Shown here one piece after another: positions 40,612-49,565 of a DNA stretch of 64,000 nt. The translations under genes and the position numbers were made by a program. Under the pieces are notes generated by a model that saw only the letters and a program-made list of their open reading frames with translations, had not been told where the DNA came from and ran no database searches. The stretch is taken from NCBI RefSeq assembly GCF_020831925.1, contig NZ_JAFIFQ010000002.1, forward strand, positions 1 to 64,000, written 5' to 3'. The first letter of the stretch is position 1, and every line of letters starts with the position of its first letter. Origin of the DNA: Alkalimonas sp. (GTDB lineage Bacteria > Pseudomonadota > Gammaproteobacteria > Enterobacterales > Alteromonadaceae).

Positions 40612-43600
40612 ATGCCTGCTCATTCCTTGCTCAAACAGAGCTTATTCCTAAACACCCGGTGGCTGTTGTGCGTTTGCATTGTCTGCAGCTGTTTTATCCA
40701 TGCTTTGGCTCAGCCTTTCCCTCCGCCACCCTCCCTGTTCTTTCAAACCGGCAATCACCAGCAAATCCCTGAACACATTGTGACCACAATCGAGCAGGAT
40801 AACAGTGGCTTCTTATGGATTGGCACCGCCAGTGGCCTGGTGCGATACGATGGCTACCGGTTTTTACGTTTTAGTCATCAGGCGGAGCAAGCCAACAGCC
40901 TGAGCGGCAACTTTATACAGTCACTGTTAATACGACAGAATGGTGATTTGTGGGTGGCGGCAGTCCCAGGCGGTTTAAGTCGCTACCTGCCGAAAGTCGC
41001 AGCCTTTGAGCGTTTCGATGACTTCCCGTCTGAACAAGCTGCTTTTTGGCACAGTGCTCAGACGCTGGCTGAAGATCAGCAACAACAGCTGTGGGTTGGC
41101 AGTCGCAATGGGCTGGCCCGGATCTCCGTCACTGGCCAGGCTGACATTCTCTCTGCCGATGCCCTGGAGAACATCAATGTCAGAGCTTTGCTGGTGGATG
41201 CAGATAATCAGCTCTGGATAGGGCATCGCCAAGGCCTGCTGAGGCTGGATCTGAATTCAGAATCGATGCAGCCCAAGGTATTTGACCAATTAACTGGCCA
41301 GAGTGTGCTTAGCCTGAAAGCAGCACCGGATGGTAGCATCTGGGTAGGCAGTGCTAGCGCCGGCGTTTTCTGGTTGCAAAAAGGCGATGATGCACTCAAA
41401 CCTTTTGCCGCTCCGGACACCACAGAAGCACCAAGCCCGGTGCATGATCTGCTGCACCGGGGTGATAATGAAATCTGGCTAGCCAGGCTGGGTGGCATTG
41501 AACGCTGGCAACGAACACCACAACAGCTGCTGAATCGTTTTGAGCCGGATCCATCCGATCGGTACTCCTTATCGCACAGCGATGTAAGGGTGCTATTCCA
41601 GGATCAACAGCAGTTGATCTGGGTTGGCAGCTTTGGCGGCGGCTTGCAGCATTACCAAAGTTCCCATCAGGTTAGCATGCTGCGCTACAGTCTGAAGGAC
41701 AACCAGGGTATCTCTAACCCGGATATCAGCAGTATTCTGGAGCTCAGCAATGGCGATATTTGGCTTGGTACCCGAGGTTCGGGGGTTGATATTCTGCGTC
41801 CAGGTGTCGGTATTATCGCCCGTTTGCAGCAGGGACCTGGCCCAGAGCAATTGCAACAAGGCTTTATCACTGCTATGGCCCAGCAACAGGATGGCATGGT
41901 CTGGCTGGCGACTTATCCGGATGGGATTTATTGGGTAGAACCAGAGATCCATCGTATTGAGCGACTGCACGAGGCCAGTGCACTAAATGAAACCGTGAGG
42001 CGCTTTTTCATCGACAGTCAGCAACAGCTTTGGCTGGGAACCCAGCAAGGGGTTTATCGCTGGCAGAGCACCCCTGGTCTGCTTCAGCCTTTTCAATTAA
42101 TGGCAACTCAGCCTCAGGCAGATTACATCAATGCCATTACTGAAGACGCTTATGGTCAAATCTGGCTGGGTGGCGGGTCTGGCGGTTTGTACCGGCTGCA
42201 CCCTGATGACGATGCCGCCAGACTTGTCCACTTTGCCAACCGTGAGTCTCCCACGTTAAGCATCCTGGGTTTACTGGCTGAGGAAGACCGGCTGTGGCTC
42301 GATACCCCCCAGGGGTTGTATATTTTGGAGCATCTGGACGCGGAGCGCCCGGTGATAACCATGGTCACCCGAGGGCTTAAACAACACCAGGCCTTTGGTG
42401 CCAACCTGCTTAAGGATAGCCATGGTCGCTTATGGACCCAACAGCACCTGTACGACCCTGATAGCAAACAAAGCTTCAGCTTACCTGAAACCGCAGGCTT
42501 TGTGGTCGGAACCCCCTGGTTTCGCTCTTATTACCAAAGTCGCTCAGGCTTGATGCTGTTTGGCAGTACCGAGGGCTTGTTGCTGGTTGATGCCGACAAC
42601 TACCAGCCATGGTCTGCGGCCTTTCCGGAGCTTACCCTGACTTCAGTTCAACTTGATGGACAACCTGCTCCCTTGCCGGAACAACAACTGACACTGGCAC
42701 CCTACCAGCGAGGCTTTAGCCTGGAGTTTGCCGCGCTGGAGTTTCAGCAACCAGATGCCATCCGTTACCGCTATCAACTACTGGGTTTTGATCAAAGCTG
42801 GACGGAGGTCGATGCCACCCAACGCCAGCTTAGCTATACCAACCTGTGGCCTGGCCAGTATCAGTTGCAGGTTCAAAGCAGCAATTCGCTCGGTGTCTGG
42901 AACCCCCGGATGCTTGTGTTGGATGTGGTGATAGAACCAAAGATCTGGCAACAGCTTTGGTTCCAGTTACTTTGCCTGCTGCTGCTCAGCGGCTTGCTGG
43001 CAGCCTTGTACCTGTGGCGAATGCGGGCAGAAAAGCGCAAAGCCAGGCTACTTCGCCTGCAAGTTGCCCGTCAGCAACAAGAGCTACTGGTAGCACAAAA
43101 GCTACTGATAGAAAAAGAAAAAATGGCATCGCTTGGTCAGGTTGTTGCAGGTGTAGCCCATGAACTGAATACACCGCTTGGCATCGGTATGACATCCAGC
43201 ACTGTGCTGCTCAATGAAACAGAACAAATAGAGCAGCTGTTTCAACAGAAAAAAATTACCAATCAACGTATGCAGCAATTTCTGCAGCACTGCTTTGAGC
43301 ACTTGAAGCTGTTGATTAAAAATCTGGAGCGTAGCGCCGACCTGGTACATCACTTTAAGCAGGTCGCCGTTGATCAAACCGCCTGTCAATTGCAGCAGAT
43401 CCAGCTTCCCAACTGGTTGGATGATCGCCTGCGCCCCTATCGATTGAGTTACCCCGATGTGCGTATAGAACTTGTCTGTCCCAGTGTGCAGCTGCTGGTG
43501 CGGGCCCAGGCTCTGGAGCAAATTGTGTTTCAGTTGCTGCAAAACTGCTGCCTGCATGCCTTTAGCGAGACCACCGAAAAGCGGGTCTTGGTACAGTTTC

Positions 43601-43869
43601 ATCTTCAGGACGATGAGTGCCACTTACTGGTCCGGGATCAAGGTCAGGGGATCCCAGACGAGCTGCAGTCACGAGTATTTGAGCCTTTTGTCACCAGTAA
43701 ACGTGGCAGTCACTGCCATGGTCTTGGCTTGCATTTAAGCTACAATCTGGCAAGCCAGGTATTAAATGGCAGCATTGAGTTGCTGCATACTGGCCCGGAT
43801 GGCAGCCATTTCTTACTGCGCTTCCCGATGCAAGGTAGTAAAGCAGGCAAAAAAGACAAAGCCGGCTAA
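40612..43869 (+). CDS. Beta-propeller sensor histidine kinase (reg_prop / Y_Y_Y type)
   Basis: A 1085-residue membrane sensor. A signal-like helix is followed by two periplasmic seven-bladed propellers built from reg_prop repeats (for example DNSGFLWIGTASGLVRYDGYRF and NGDIWLGTRGSG), a Y_Y_Y domain (about residues 715-775), one membrane helix (LWFQLLCLLLLSGLLAALYLW), a coiled coil, and a kinase core with H-box GVAHELNTPLG, N-box QNCCLHA, G1 DQGQGIPDELQSRVFEPF and HGLGLHLSYN. It lacks a receiver and AraC domain, and no response regulator is adjacent, so it is an orphan kinase. Confidence 0.92.
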   Translation: MPAHSLLKQSLFLNTRWLLCVCIVCSCFIHALAQPFPPPPSLFFQTGNHQQIPEHIVTTIEQDNSGFLWIGTASGLVRYDGYRFLRFSHQAEQANSLSGNFIQSLLIRQNGDLWVAAVPGGLSRYLPKVAAFERFDDFPSEQAAFWHSAQTLAEDQQQQLWVGSRNGLARISVTGQADILSADALENINVRALLVDADNQLWIGHRQGLLRLDLNSESMQPKVFDQLTGQSVLSLKAAPDGSIWVGSASAGVFWLQKGDDALKPFAAPDTTEAPSPVHDLLHRGDNEIWLARLGGIERWQRTPQQLLNRFEPDPSDRYSLSHSDVRVLFQDQQQLIWVGSFGGGLQHYQSSHQVSMLRYSLKDNQGISNPDISSILELSNGDIWLGTRGSGVDILRPGVGIIARLQQGPGPEQLQQGFITAMAQQQDGMVWLATYPDGIYWVEPEIHRIERLHEASALNETVRRFFIDSQQQLWLGTQQGVYRWQSTPGLLQPFQLMATQPQADYINAITEDAYGQIWLGGGSGGLYRLHPDDDAARLVHFANRESPTLSILGLLAEEDRLWLDTPQGLYILEHLDAERPVITMVTRGLKQHQAFGANLLKDSHGRLWTQQHLYDPDSKQSFSLPETAGFVVGTPWFRSYYQSRSGLMLFGSTEGLLLVDADNYQPWSAAFPELTLTSVQLDGQPAPLPEQQLTLAPYQRGFSLEFAALEFQQPDAIRYRYQLLGFDQSWTEVDATQRQLSYTNLWPGQYQLQVQSSNSLGVWNPRMLVLDVVIEPKIWQQLWFQLLCLLLLSGLLAALYLWRMRAEKRKARLLRLQVARQQQELLVAQKLLIEKEKMASLGQVVAGVAHELNTPLGIGMTSSTVLLNETEQIEQLFQQKKITNQRMQQFLQHCFEHLKLLIKNLERSADLVHHFKQVAVDQTACQLQQIQLPNWLDDRLRPYRLSYPDVRIELVCPSVQLLVRAQALEQIVFQLLQNCCLHAFSETTEKRVLVQFHLQDDECHLLVRDQGQGIPDELQSRVFEPFVTSKRGSHCHGLGLHLSYNLASQVLNGSIELLHTGPDGSHFLLRFPMQGSKAGKKDKAG

Positions 43870-43914
43870 GCCACTTGCATTTTCAGAAGAAAAGTCCAAT
43901 ATAGCTGCTGTACC

Positions 43915-43940
43915 CCGCCTGTTTAGCAGGCGGTTTTTTT
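43915..43940 (+). terminator. Rho-independent terminator after the histidine kinase
   Basis: CCGCCTG / CAGGCGG stem with loop TTTAG and seven Ts. It separates the kinase from rnk. Confidence 0.88.
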
Positions 43941-43958
43941 ATGCGACAGGAGATCATA

Positions 43959-44369
43959 ATGTCCAAACAACCTGCGATTATTCTTTCAAGTCTGGATTAC
44001 GATCGCATTGATGCTTTGCTGGCCAAAGAAAAAGAGCTGAGCCCGGTGCACGAGCAGCTGTTACTGGAAATGGAGCGCGCCACCTTACTGGAGCCAGAGC
44101 AGATCCCAGCAGATGTGGTGACTATGCATTCCCGAGTGCGCTTTAAGCTCAAAAGCAGTGGCAAGGAGTTTGAAAAAACGCTCTGTTACCCGCAGGAGCT
44201 GGCAACAAGCACTGATGGCATCTCGATTTTTGCGCCGGTAGGCGCTGCTTTGATAGGGCTGGCGGTTGGCCAGCACATTGACTGGCCGATGCCCGGTGGT
44301 CAAATGGATCAGGTGGAGATTATCGAGCTGGTCGATCAGCCCGAGCGCAAAGGCGAGTATCATCGCTAA
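43959..44369 (+). CDS. rnk: Regulator of nucleoside diphosphate kinase (Rnk)
   Basis: A 136-residue GreA/GreB-C-domain protein that binds RNA polymerase. The N-terminal short coiled coil is followed by the FKBP-like domain (MHSRVRFKLKSSGKEFEKTLCYP, DGISIFAPVGAALIGLAVGQHIDWPMP). E. coli Rnk competes with Gre factors for the secondary channel. The ATG at 43959 has CAGGAG upstream; the track start six codons earlier lies in the terminator's shadow. Three hairpin repeats follow the stop codon. Confidence 0.93.
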   Translation: MSKQPAIILSSLDYDRIDALLAKEKELSPVHEQLLLEMERATLLEPEQIPADVVTMHSRVRFKLKSSGKEFEKTLCYPQELATSTDGISIFAPVGAALIGLAVGQHIDWPMPGGQMDQVEIIELVDQPERKGEYHR

Positions 44370-44390
44370 GCGCTCTGCTGTTTAACGCAT

Positions 44391-44482
44391 TATTTTGAGC
44401 AACACCGCTGCTCCATGTATCCTTTCGAGCAGCACCGCTGCTTTATCTATCCGTCAGGGCAGCACTGCTGCCCTATTCCACC
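44391..44482. repeat. Three tandem 30-bp hairpin repeats
   Basis: The unit GAGCAGCACCGCTGCTyyATsTATCC occurs three times with an exact 30-bp period (starts about 44397, 44427, 44457). Each copy is itself an inverted repeat: GAGCA..TGCTC, AGCAGC..GCTGCT and GGGCAGCA..TGCTGCCC. Differences between copies partly preserve pairing. The array fills the convergent gap between rnk and the CBS gene, and the third copy overlaps the CBS stop codon. Confidence 0.85.
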
Positions 44483-44871
44483 ATCTTTAAAATCGGTTCC
44501 ATAATGTCCTGCATGGTCACAAGACCTGCCAGTTCGTTATTGTTCAGCACCAATACCCGCTTAATGCGCTGCTGACTCATCAACGCCGCTACATGCTTCA
44601 CTGCCAGATCTTCACCCACCGCAACCACCGGCTTGGTGTAAATGTCGTACACATGCAACAAATCAATATCACCGCTTTCTGCGACGATGGTTTTTAAAAT
44701 GTTGGTGTGAGTGATCAGGCCATACGCATCATGCGGCTGCTGCTTTTCCACTACCAGCGATTTTAAATCGTGCTTTTTCATCAGGCTGAGCGCTTCGCGC
44801 AACGTAGTAAAGGGCGAGACCGTCACTACCTGTTTGACCATAATGTCTTTGACCAGTCGGACCGAATCCAT
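44473..44871 (-). CDS. CBS-pair domain protein of the DUF1538 operon
   Basis: A 132-residue protein made of two CBS motifs (VKDIMVKQVVTVSPFTTLREAL and VYDIYTKPVVAVGEDLAVKHVAALM). CBS pairs sense adenosine nucleotides. It starts one base after the P-II-like gene and is third in an operon with the DUF1538 membrane protein, so it is probably a regulator of that protein. GAGGAAC upstream of the ATG is a clear ribosome binding site. It is distinct from the CBS protein at 9.6 kb. Confidence 0.9.
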   Translation of the reverse strand: MDSVRLVKDIMVKQVVTVSPFTTLREALSLMKKHDLKSLVVEKQQPHDAYGLITHTNILKTIVAESGDIDLLHVYDIYTKPVVAVGEDLAVKHVAALMSQQRIKRVLVLNNNELAGLVTMQDIMEPILKMVE

Positions 44872-44872
44872 A

Positions 44873-45223
44873 TCAGAGTTCCTCTTTTAAATGTTGTTCA
44901 AACCGCTGCACCTGTTTGACATCAATGCCGGCTAAATGCTCCAGTGGTACGGTAAATACCAGGCCTTCCGAGCCGCCCTCGTCTTTGGCAACCACCTGCT
45001 TGATGGCCTTTAACACCCCAAGCGATAAGGACTTTTCCAACACCATCAGTAGCACCGTCTGGCTGCCTTCAAAGCTCAGGCCAAAAAAGGTTTTGCGCTC
45101 ATCGCAAGGAATGCCTTTGCCTGCCAGTATGGTGATACCAGTGGCGCCATGTTTGCGGGCGGCCTTGATGGTTTGCTCTTCGTATTCATCGTTGACGATA
45201 GCAACCAGGGCTGAGAATTTCAT
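44873..45223 (-). CDS. P-II-like signalling protein of the DUF1538 operon
   Basis: A 116-residue protein with the P-II/GlnB ferredoxin-like fold: KFSALVAIVNDEYEEQTIKAARKHGATGITILAGKG, then a T-loop region (PCDERKTFFGLSFEGSQT), then VLLMVLEKSLSLGVLKAI. The T-loop has no Tyr in the classical uridylylation position, so it is not GlnB or GlnK. P-II relatives of this type bind nucleotides and gate nearby transporters. It overlaps the DUF1538 gene by four bases, which links them by translational coupling. Confidence 0.87.
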   Translation of the reverse strand: MKFSALVAIVNDEYEEQTIKAARKHGATGITILAGKGIPCDERKTFFGLSFEGSQTVLLMVLEKSLSLGVLKAIKQVVAKDEGGSEGLVFTVPLEHLAGIDVKQVQRFEQHLKEEL

Positions 45224-46707
45224 TGGGGTTGTCTCCTGAATTTGGCGGCGTACTCCATTAAAATAGCGTACGCCATCACTGTAATAATCGGGAATATCGA
45301 CGCAAAAGCAATCAGGCCAAAGCCATCAATCAACACATTACGCCCTTCAATATGAGTAGCAAGGCCAATGCCTAAGGCAGTCACTAAGGGTACTGTCACT
45401 TCCGACGTGGTGACACCGCCCAAATCAAACGCCAGCGCAATGATGTATTTGGGTGCAAGCGCTGTCAGTACGATAACCAGCAGATAGCCCGCCATAATGT
45501 AATAGTGGATGGAGTCACCGGTAATAATGCGGTGCACACCGACAGCAATACCTATCGCCACCCCAAATGCAACAATGATGCGGATCACACTGCCTTTTAG
45601 CCGGCCCGGTGCGGCTTGCTCCGCCTGCTGGCCCACCGCAATCAACGCAGGCTCGGCCATGGTGGTGGCAAAACCAATCATAAAAGCAAACAAATAGATA
45701 AAGGGCAGATAATTACGCGCCATCAATTGCTCGGCCATGCCCTCACCAATGGGGAACAGGCCAAGCTTTAAGCCAATGACAAAGGCATAGAGCCCCAGCA
45801 GCACCATGACAAAGCCAAAAATAACTTTCACTGGGTTATTCAGTGGTTTGCGCAGTACTAAGTATTGGAAAAATAACACCACGAATATAATCGGCAGCAC
45901 ATCACGCAACATGGTAAGTAAGTCGAGCAGCATCTGCAGCAGTGGATGCACAGCAGTGATCTCTGCCGAAGCCAGCTCCAGTACAAGTTCCGGCGTAGGC
46001 GCTACGTTGTACACCCAAATGCCATAAAGCTGCACACTGATCATCGGCACCATCACCGCCATGGCCACCAGGCCAAAGCCATCCATTAAGGGATTACGGC
46101 CACGAATGGATGCCGCTAAACCTAACCCAAGGGCCGCAATTAAAGGCACGGTGACAATATTGGTGGTGACTCCACCTGAGTCGTAGGCAAGGCCGACAAT
46201 TTCTTCCGGCGCAAACCAGGTCACCGTGACCACCAGGATATAGCCGATGATCATGTACCAATGGATCGGATGGCCCAAAATAATGCGCAATACGCCAATG
46301 GCCATCACCGCCCCCACCGACAGCGCGACAATCAGCCGCAGCGTCAGGCCATCGACCCGGCCATCACTGATTTGCTCAGCCTGCTGCGCCACCGCAATCA
46401 ATGCAGGCTCAGCCACTACGGCTGAAAAGCCCATGGCAAAGCCAAAGGCCATTAAAATGGGAATGGAGCCTTTACGGGCAAACTGATTGGCCAGGCTTTT
46501 CCCAACCGGAAAGATACTGAATTCCAGCCCCTGTAAAAACATCGCCACACCCAATGCCACGATGGCAAGACCGAGCGTCAGCATCCAGGGATCGTTTGGC
46601 ATCTGGCGTAAAATCACCGCCTGGAAAAAGACCACCACCGCCACAATCGGCAGCAGGTTTTTACTGGCATGCAGTATTTGATGCAGGAAATCCTTGAGAA
46701 ACTGCAC
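45220..46707 (-). CDS. DUF1538 membrane protein with internal duplication
   Basis: A 495-residue, roughly 12-helix inner-membrane protein made of two homologous halves. Each half carries FQxxxLR, an AEPALIAVxQQAEQ motif (residues about 99 and 353) and a DxGGVTTxxVTVPLxxALGxGLA motif (about 176 and 430) followed by IxGRNxLxDGFGL. The inverted-repeat-like design and conserved charged residues inside helices suggest a transporter or channel. Start is GTG with GGAGG upstream. It leads an operon with P-II-like and CBS proteins. I know of no assigned substrate. Confidence 0.9.
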   Translation of the reverse strand: MQFLKDFLHQILHASKNLLPIVAVVVFFQAVILRQMPNDPWMLTLGLAIVALGVAMFLQGLEFSIFPVGKSLANQFARKGSIPILMAFGFAMGFSAVVAEPALIAVAQQAEQISDGRVDGLTLRLIVALSVGAVMAIGVLRIILGHPIHWYMIIGYILVVTVTWFAPEEIVGLAYDSGGVTTNIVTVPLIAALGLGLAASIRGRNPLMDGFGLVAMAVMVPMISVQLYGIWVYNVAPTPELVLELASAEITAVHPLLQMLLDLLTMLRDVLPIIFVVLFFQYLVLRKPLNNPVKVIFGFVMVLLGLYAFVIGLKLGLFPIGEGMAEQLMARNYLPFIYLFAFMIGFATTMAEPALIAVGQQAEQAAPGRLKGSVIRIIVAFGVAIGIAVGVHRIITGDSIHYYIMAGYLLVIVLTALAPKYIIALAFDLGGVTTSEVTVPLVTALGIGLATHIEGRNVLIDGFGLIAFASIFPIITVMAYAILMEYAAKFRRQPQ

Positions 46708-46818
46708 TCAGCCTCCAATTCAAAAAGCAGTCTATAGAAAAAAGCAACTGATTGTATTTATATATTTTTATCAGCCTAGAGTGTAGCTGATTTTACGTCT
46801 GTTTTTATTGATCAGAAA

Positions 46819-46848
46819 TAAAAATCCCGGCTTTAACCGGGATTTTTA
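46819..46848. terminator. Terminator downstream of glgP
   Basis: TAAAAATCCCGG / CCGGGATTTTTA, a perfect 12-bp stem with a 6-base loop; minus-strand T-run fits termination of glgP before the DUF1538 operon. Confidence 0.9.
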
Positions 46849-46858
46849 AAAAGACGCC

Positions 46859-49345
46859 TCAGTTCACCTTGCATGGCTTTAATTGCCAGACCCGGTCGAC
46901 ATAATCCTGAATCGAGCGATCCGAAGTGAACTTGCCGACACAGGCGGTGTTCATGATGGCTTTTTTCGCCCAGCCGGCTTTATCACGGTACCAGCCATCA
47001 ATTTGCTGCTGCGCCGCCTGGTAACCTTCAAAGTCCGCCAATACCAAATACGGATCGCCACCTTCCAGCAAACTGTGCTTGATGGCTGCCAGCTCGCCCG
47101 GTTTGCCCGGTGTGAAGTAATCGGTTTCCAGCCAGTCCAGTACGGCTTTGATCTCCGGGTTGTTGTGGTAGTAATCACGGCTGTGGTAACCACTTTGGCG
47201 CAAGGCTTTGACTTCATCCACCGTTAAACCAAAGATGGCAATGTTGTCCTCGCCCACTTCTTCGGCAATCTCAATGTTGGCACCATCCAAAGTACCCACG
47301 GTAATAGCGCCGTTCAGTGCCAGCTTCATATTGCCGGTGCCGGAAGCTTCTTTACCGGCGGTGGAGATTTGCTCCGATACATCAGCTGCCGGGATCATTT
47401 TCTCGGCCAGTGTGACCCGGTAATTCGGCATAAAGACCACTTTGATGCGATCTTTCACCCGCTTGTCGTGGTTGATTTTCTCGGCCACTTTGTTGATGGC
47501 ATAGATGATCTCTTTGGCCAGCTTGTAGCCCGGTGCCGCCTTGGCGCCAAAAATAAACACCCGCGGTACCATGTCGTAATCCGGGTTTTGCAGGATACGA
47601 CGGTAGAGTGCCAGAATATGCAACAGATTCAGATGCTGACGCTTGTACTCGTGCAGCCGTTTGATCTGAATATCAAAGATGGCCGCCGGATCCACCGCTA
47701 CACCGGTCAGATCCTGAATCACTTTAGCCAGATCCGCTTTGTTTTGCTGCTTGATGGCCATAAAGTCATCCTGCACTTTAGGATCATCAGCATATGCAGC
47801 CAATTTTGACAGCTGCTTTAAATCGGTTGGCCATTCACTGCCGACCAGGCGGTCCAGCATCGACGACAACCGTGGGTTGCAGGCTTTTAACCAGCGACGT
47901 GGCGTCACGCCATTGGTAACATTGGTGAACTTGTCTGGCCACAGTGCCACCATTTCCGGGAATAAATCGGATTGCACCAGCTTGGAGTGCACTTCGGCCA
48001 CGCCATTGACCCGGAACGAGCCGACGACGGACAAATGCCCCATCCGCACCATCGGCTCATGACCCTCTTCGATAATCGATAATTTGCGCTTTTTATCGTT
48101 ATCGCCCGGCCAGCTTACATCCACCTGCTCCAGCAAGAAACGGCGGTTGATTTCGCAAATGATTTCCAGATGGCGCGGCAATACTTTTTCAAACATCCGC
48201 ACCGACCAGCTCTCCAGTGCCTCGGGCAACAAGGTATGGTTGGTGTAAGCAAACACCTGCTGACAAATGCCCCAGGCTTCATCCCACTGCATATCGGCAC
48301 GATCGACCAGAATGCGCATCAGCTCCGGGATAGCGACCGCCGGGTGGGTATCATTCAATTGGATCACCACCTGTTTTGGAAACTTGCTCCAGTCATCACC
48401 ATGGGCCCGCTTGTAGCGGCGGATAATGTCTTTCAATGAGCAGGAGCAGAAGAAATACTGCTGGATCAGCCGTAGCTCTTTACCGGCTTCGGTTTCATCA
48501 TTCGGATACAGTACTTTGGAAATGGTTTCCGCTTCGATGTTTTCGCGCGATGCATCGATGTAGCCGCCCGAGTTGAACACGTCCCAGTTAAAGAAATCAC
48601 TGGCTTTGCTTTCCCACAAACGCAGCACATTGACCGAGCTGCCGTGATAGCCCACCACCGGAATATCCCAGGGTACGCCTTTGATAATTCGGCCCGGGTG
48701 CCAGACTTTTTTCATCCGGCCTTGTAAGTCGTACACAGTTTCTACATAGCCATAGACTGAGATTTCCTGCACCGACTCCGGCCGGCAAATTTCCCACGGA
48801 TTGCCGTATTCGCGCCAGCTGTCTGGTCGCTCAATTTGCCGCCCGGCCTGAAACTCCTGCTTGAACAAGCCATGCTCGTAATGGATACCATAGCCCACCG
48901 CAGGTAAGTTCATGGTGGCCAGCGAGTCAATAAAACAGGCGGCAAGACGGCCTAAGCCGCCATTGCCAAGCGCCATGTCTTCTTCCTGGTCTTCCAGCTC
49001 GGCGATATCATGGCCAAGCTCAGCCAGTGCCTGCTTGGCTGGCTGGTACAAGCCCAGGTTGTGCAGATTATTACTGAATAAACGGCCCATCAGGTATTCC
49101 AGGCTAAAATAGTGTACCGCCCGTGTATCCTGTTCGTAATGGTCGCGCTGCGTGGTGCGCAAACCATCAAAGACGGATTCATTCACAGCAGCACAGGTAG
49201 CCCGCCACCAAGCTTGCGGGCTAGCTTTATTAACATCTGTGCCCAGGGTCGCATGCAGATGACGTACGATTCGCTCTTTCAGCTGCTCAGCCGTTAGCTG
49301 CAAGGACGCCGAAGTCGGTTTTTTGGAGGTAGTTTTCTTAGTCAT
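46859..49345 (-). CDS. glgP: Glycogen/alpha-glucan phosphorylase
   Basis: Releases glucose-1-phosphate from glycogen or maltodextrin using phosphate and PLP. The 828-residue protein has the GT35 hallmarks: [45 protein letters not shown] and the PLP-lysine region [15 protein letters not shown]. The track begins at a TTG; the ATG two codons later has AGGA at six bases and is used. A 220-bp gap separates it from pgm on the same strand, so it probably has its own promoter. It supplies substrate to the neighbouring phosphoglucomutase. Confidence 0.96.
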   Translation of the reverse strand: MTKKTTSKKPTSASLQLTAEQLKERIVRHLHATLGTDVNKASPQAWWRATCAAVNESVFDGLRTTQRDHYEQDTRAVHYFSLEYLMGRLFSNNLHNLGLYQPAKQALAELGHDIAELEDQEEDMALGNGGLGRLAACFIDSLATMNLPAVGYGIHYEHGLFKQEFQAGRQIERPDSWREYGNPWEICRPESVQEISVYGYVETVYDLQGRMKKVWHPGRIIKGVPWDIPVVGYHGSSVNVLRLWESKASDFFNWDVFNSGGYIDASRENIEAETISKVLYPNDETEAGKELRLIQQYFFCSCSLKDIIRRYKRAHGDDWSKFPKQVVIQLNDTHPAVAIPELMRILVDRADMQWDEAWGICQQVFAYTNHTLLPEALESWSVRMFEKVLPRHLEIICEINRRFLLEQVDVSWPGDNDKKRKLSIIEEGHEPMVRMGHLSVVGSFRVNGVAEVHSKLVQSDLFPEMVALWPDKFTNVTNGVTPRRWLKACNPRLSSMLDRLVGSEWPTDLKQLSKLAAYADDPKVQDDFMAIKQQNKADLAKVIQDLTGVAVDPAAIFDIQIKRLHEYKRQHLNLLHILALYRRILQNPDYDMVPRVFIFGAKAAPGYKLAKEIIYAINKVAEKINHDKRVKDRIKVVFMPNYRVTLAEKMIPAADVSEQISTAGKEASGTGNMKLALNGAITVGTLDGANIEIAEEVGEDNIAIFGLTVDEVKALRQSGYHSRDYYHNNPEIKAVLDWLETDYFTPGKPGELAAIKHSLLEGGDPYLVLADFEGYQAAQQQIDGWYRDKAGWAKKAIMNTACVGKFTSDRSIQDYVDRVWQLKPCKVN

Positions 49346-49565
49346 TGCCAATCCTGTTGGTTAGAAGCTCACCTGACTTGCATCGCACCAGCAATAAAAT
49401 GCATCTTCAGTAGGGTGCTTGCTAAGCTTAGCTTGTCGCCAAGCTCAGACAAGTGAAAGATTTCCTGCTATTAAATGTAAAAAGATTACAAAAAACAAGG
49501 CAGGAATACGTTTGCAGTGGCATTGACAATAAATTATCGTAAGAATATTACAATATTTAGTGCCC

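Noticed and set aside
43102-43623. 173-residue minus-strand ORF opposite the histidine kinase
   Set aside because: It is the reverse frame of the kinase core, with Leu/Gln/His-rich shadow composition.
49480-49565. AATATTACAATATT element upstream of glgP as an operator
   Set aside because: The stretch is AT-rich, where such repeats arise by chance, and no regulator or consensus can be named.
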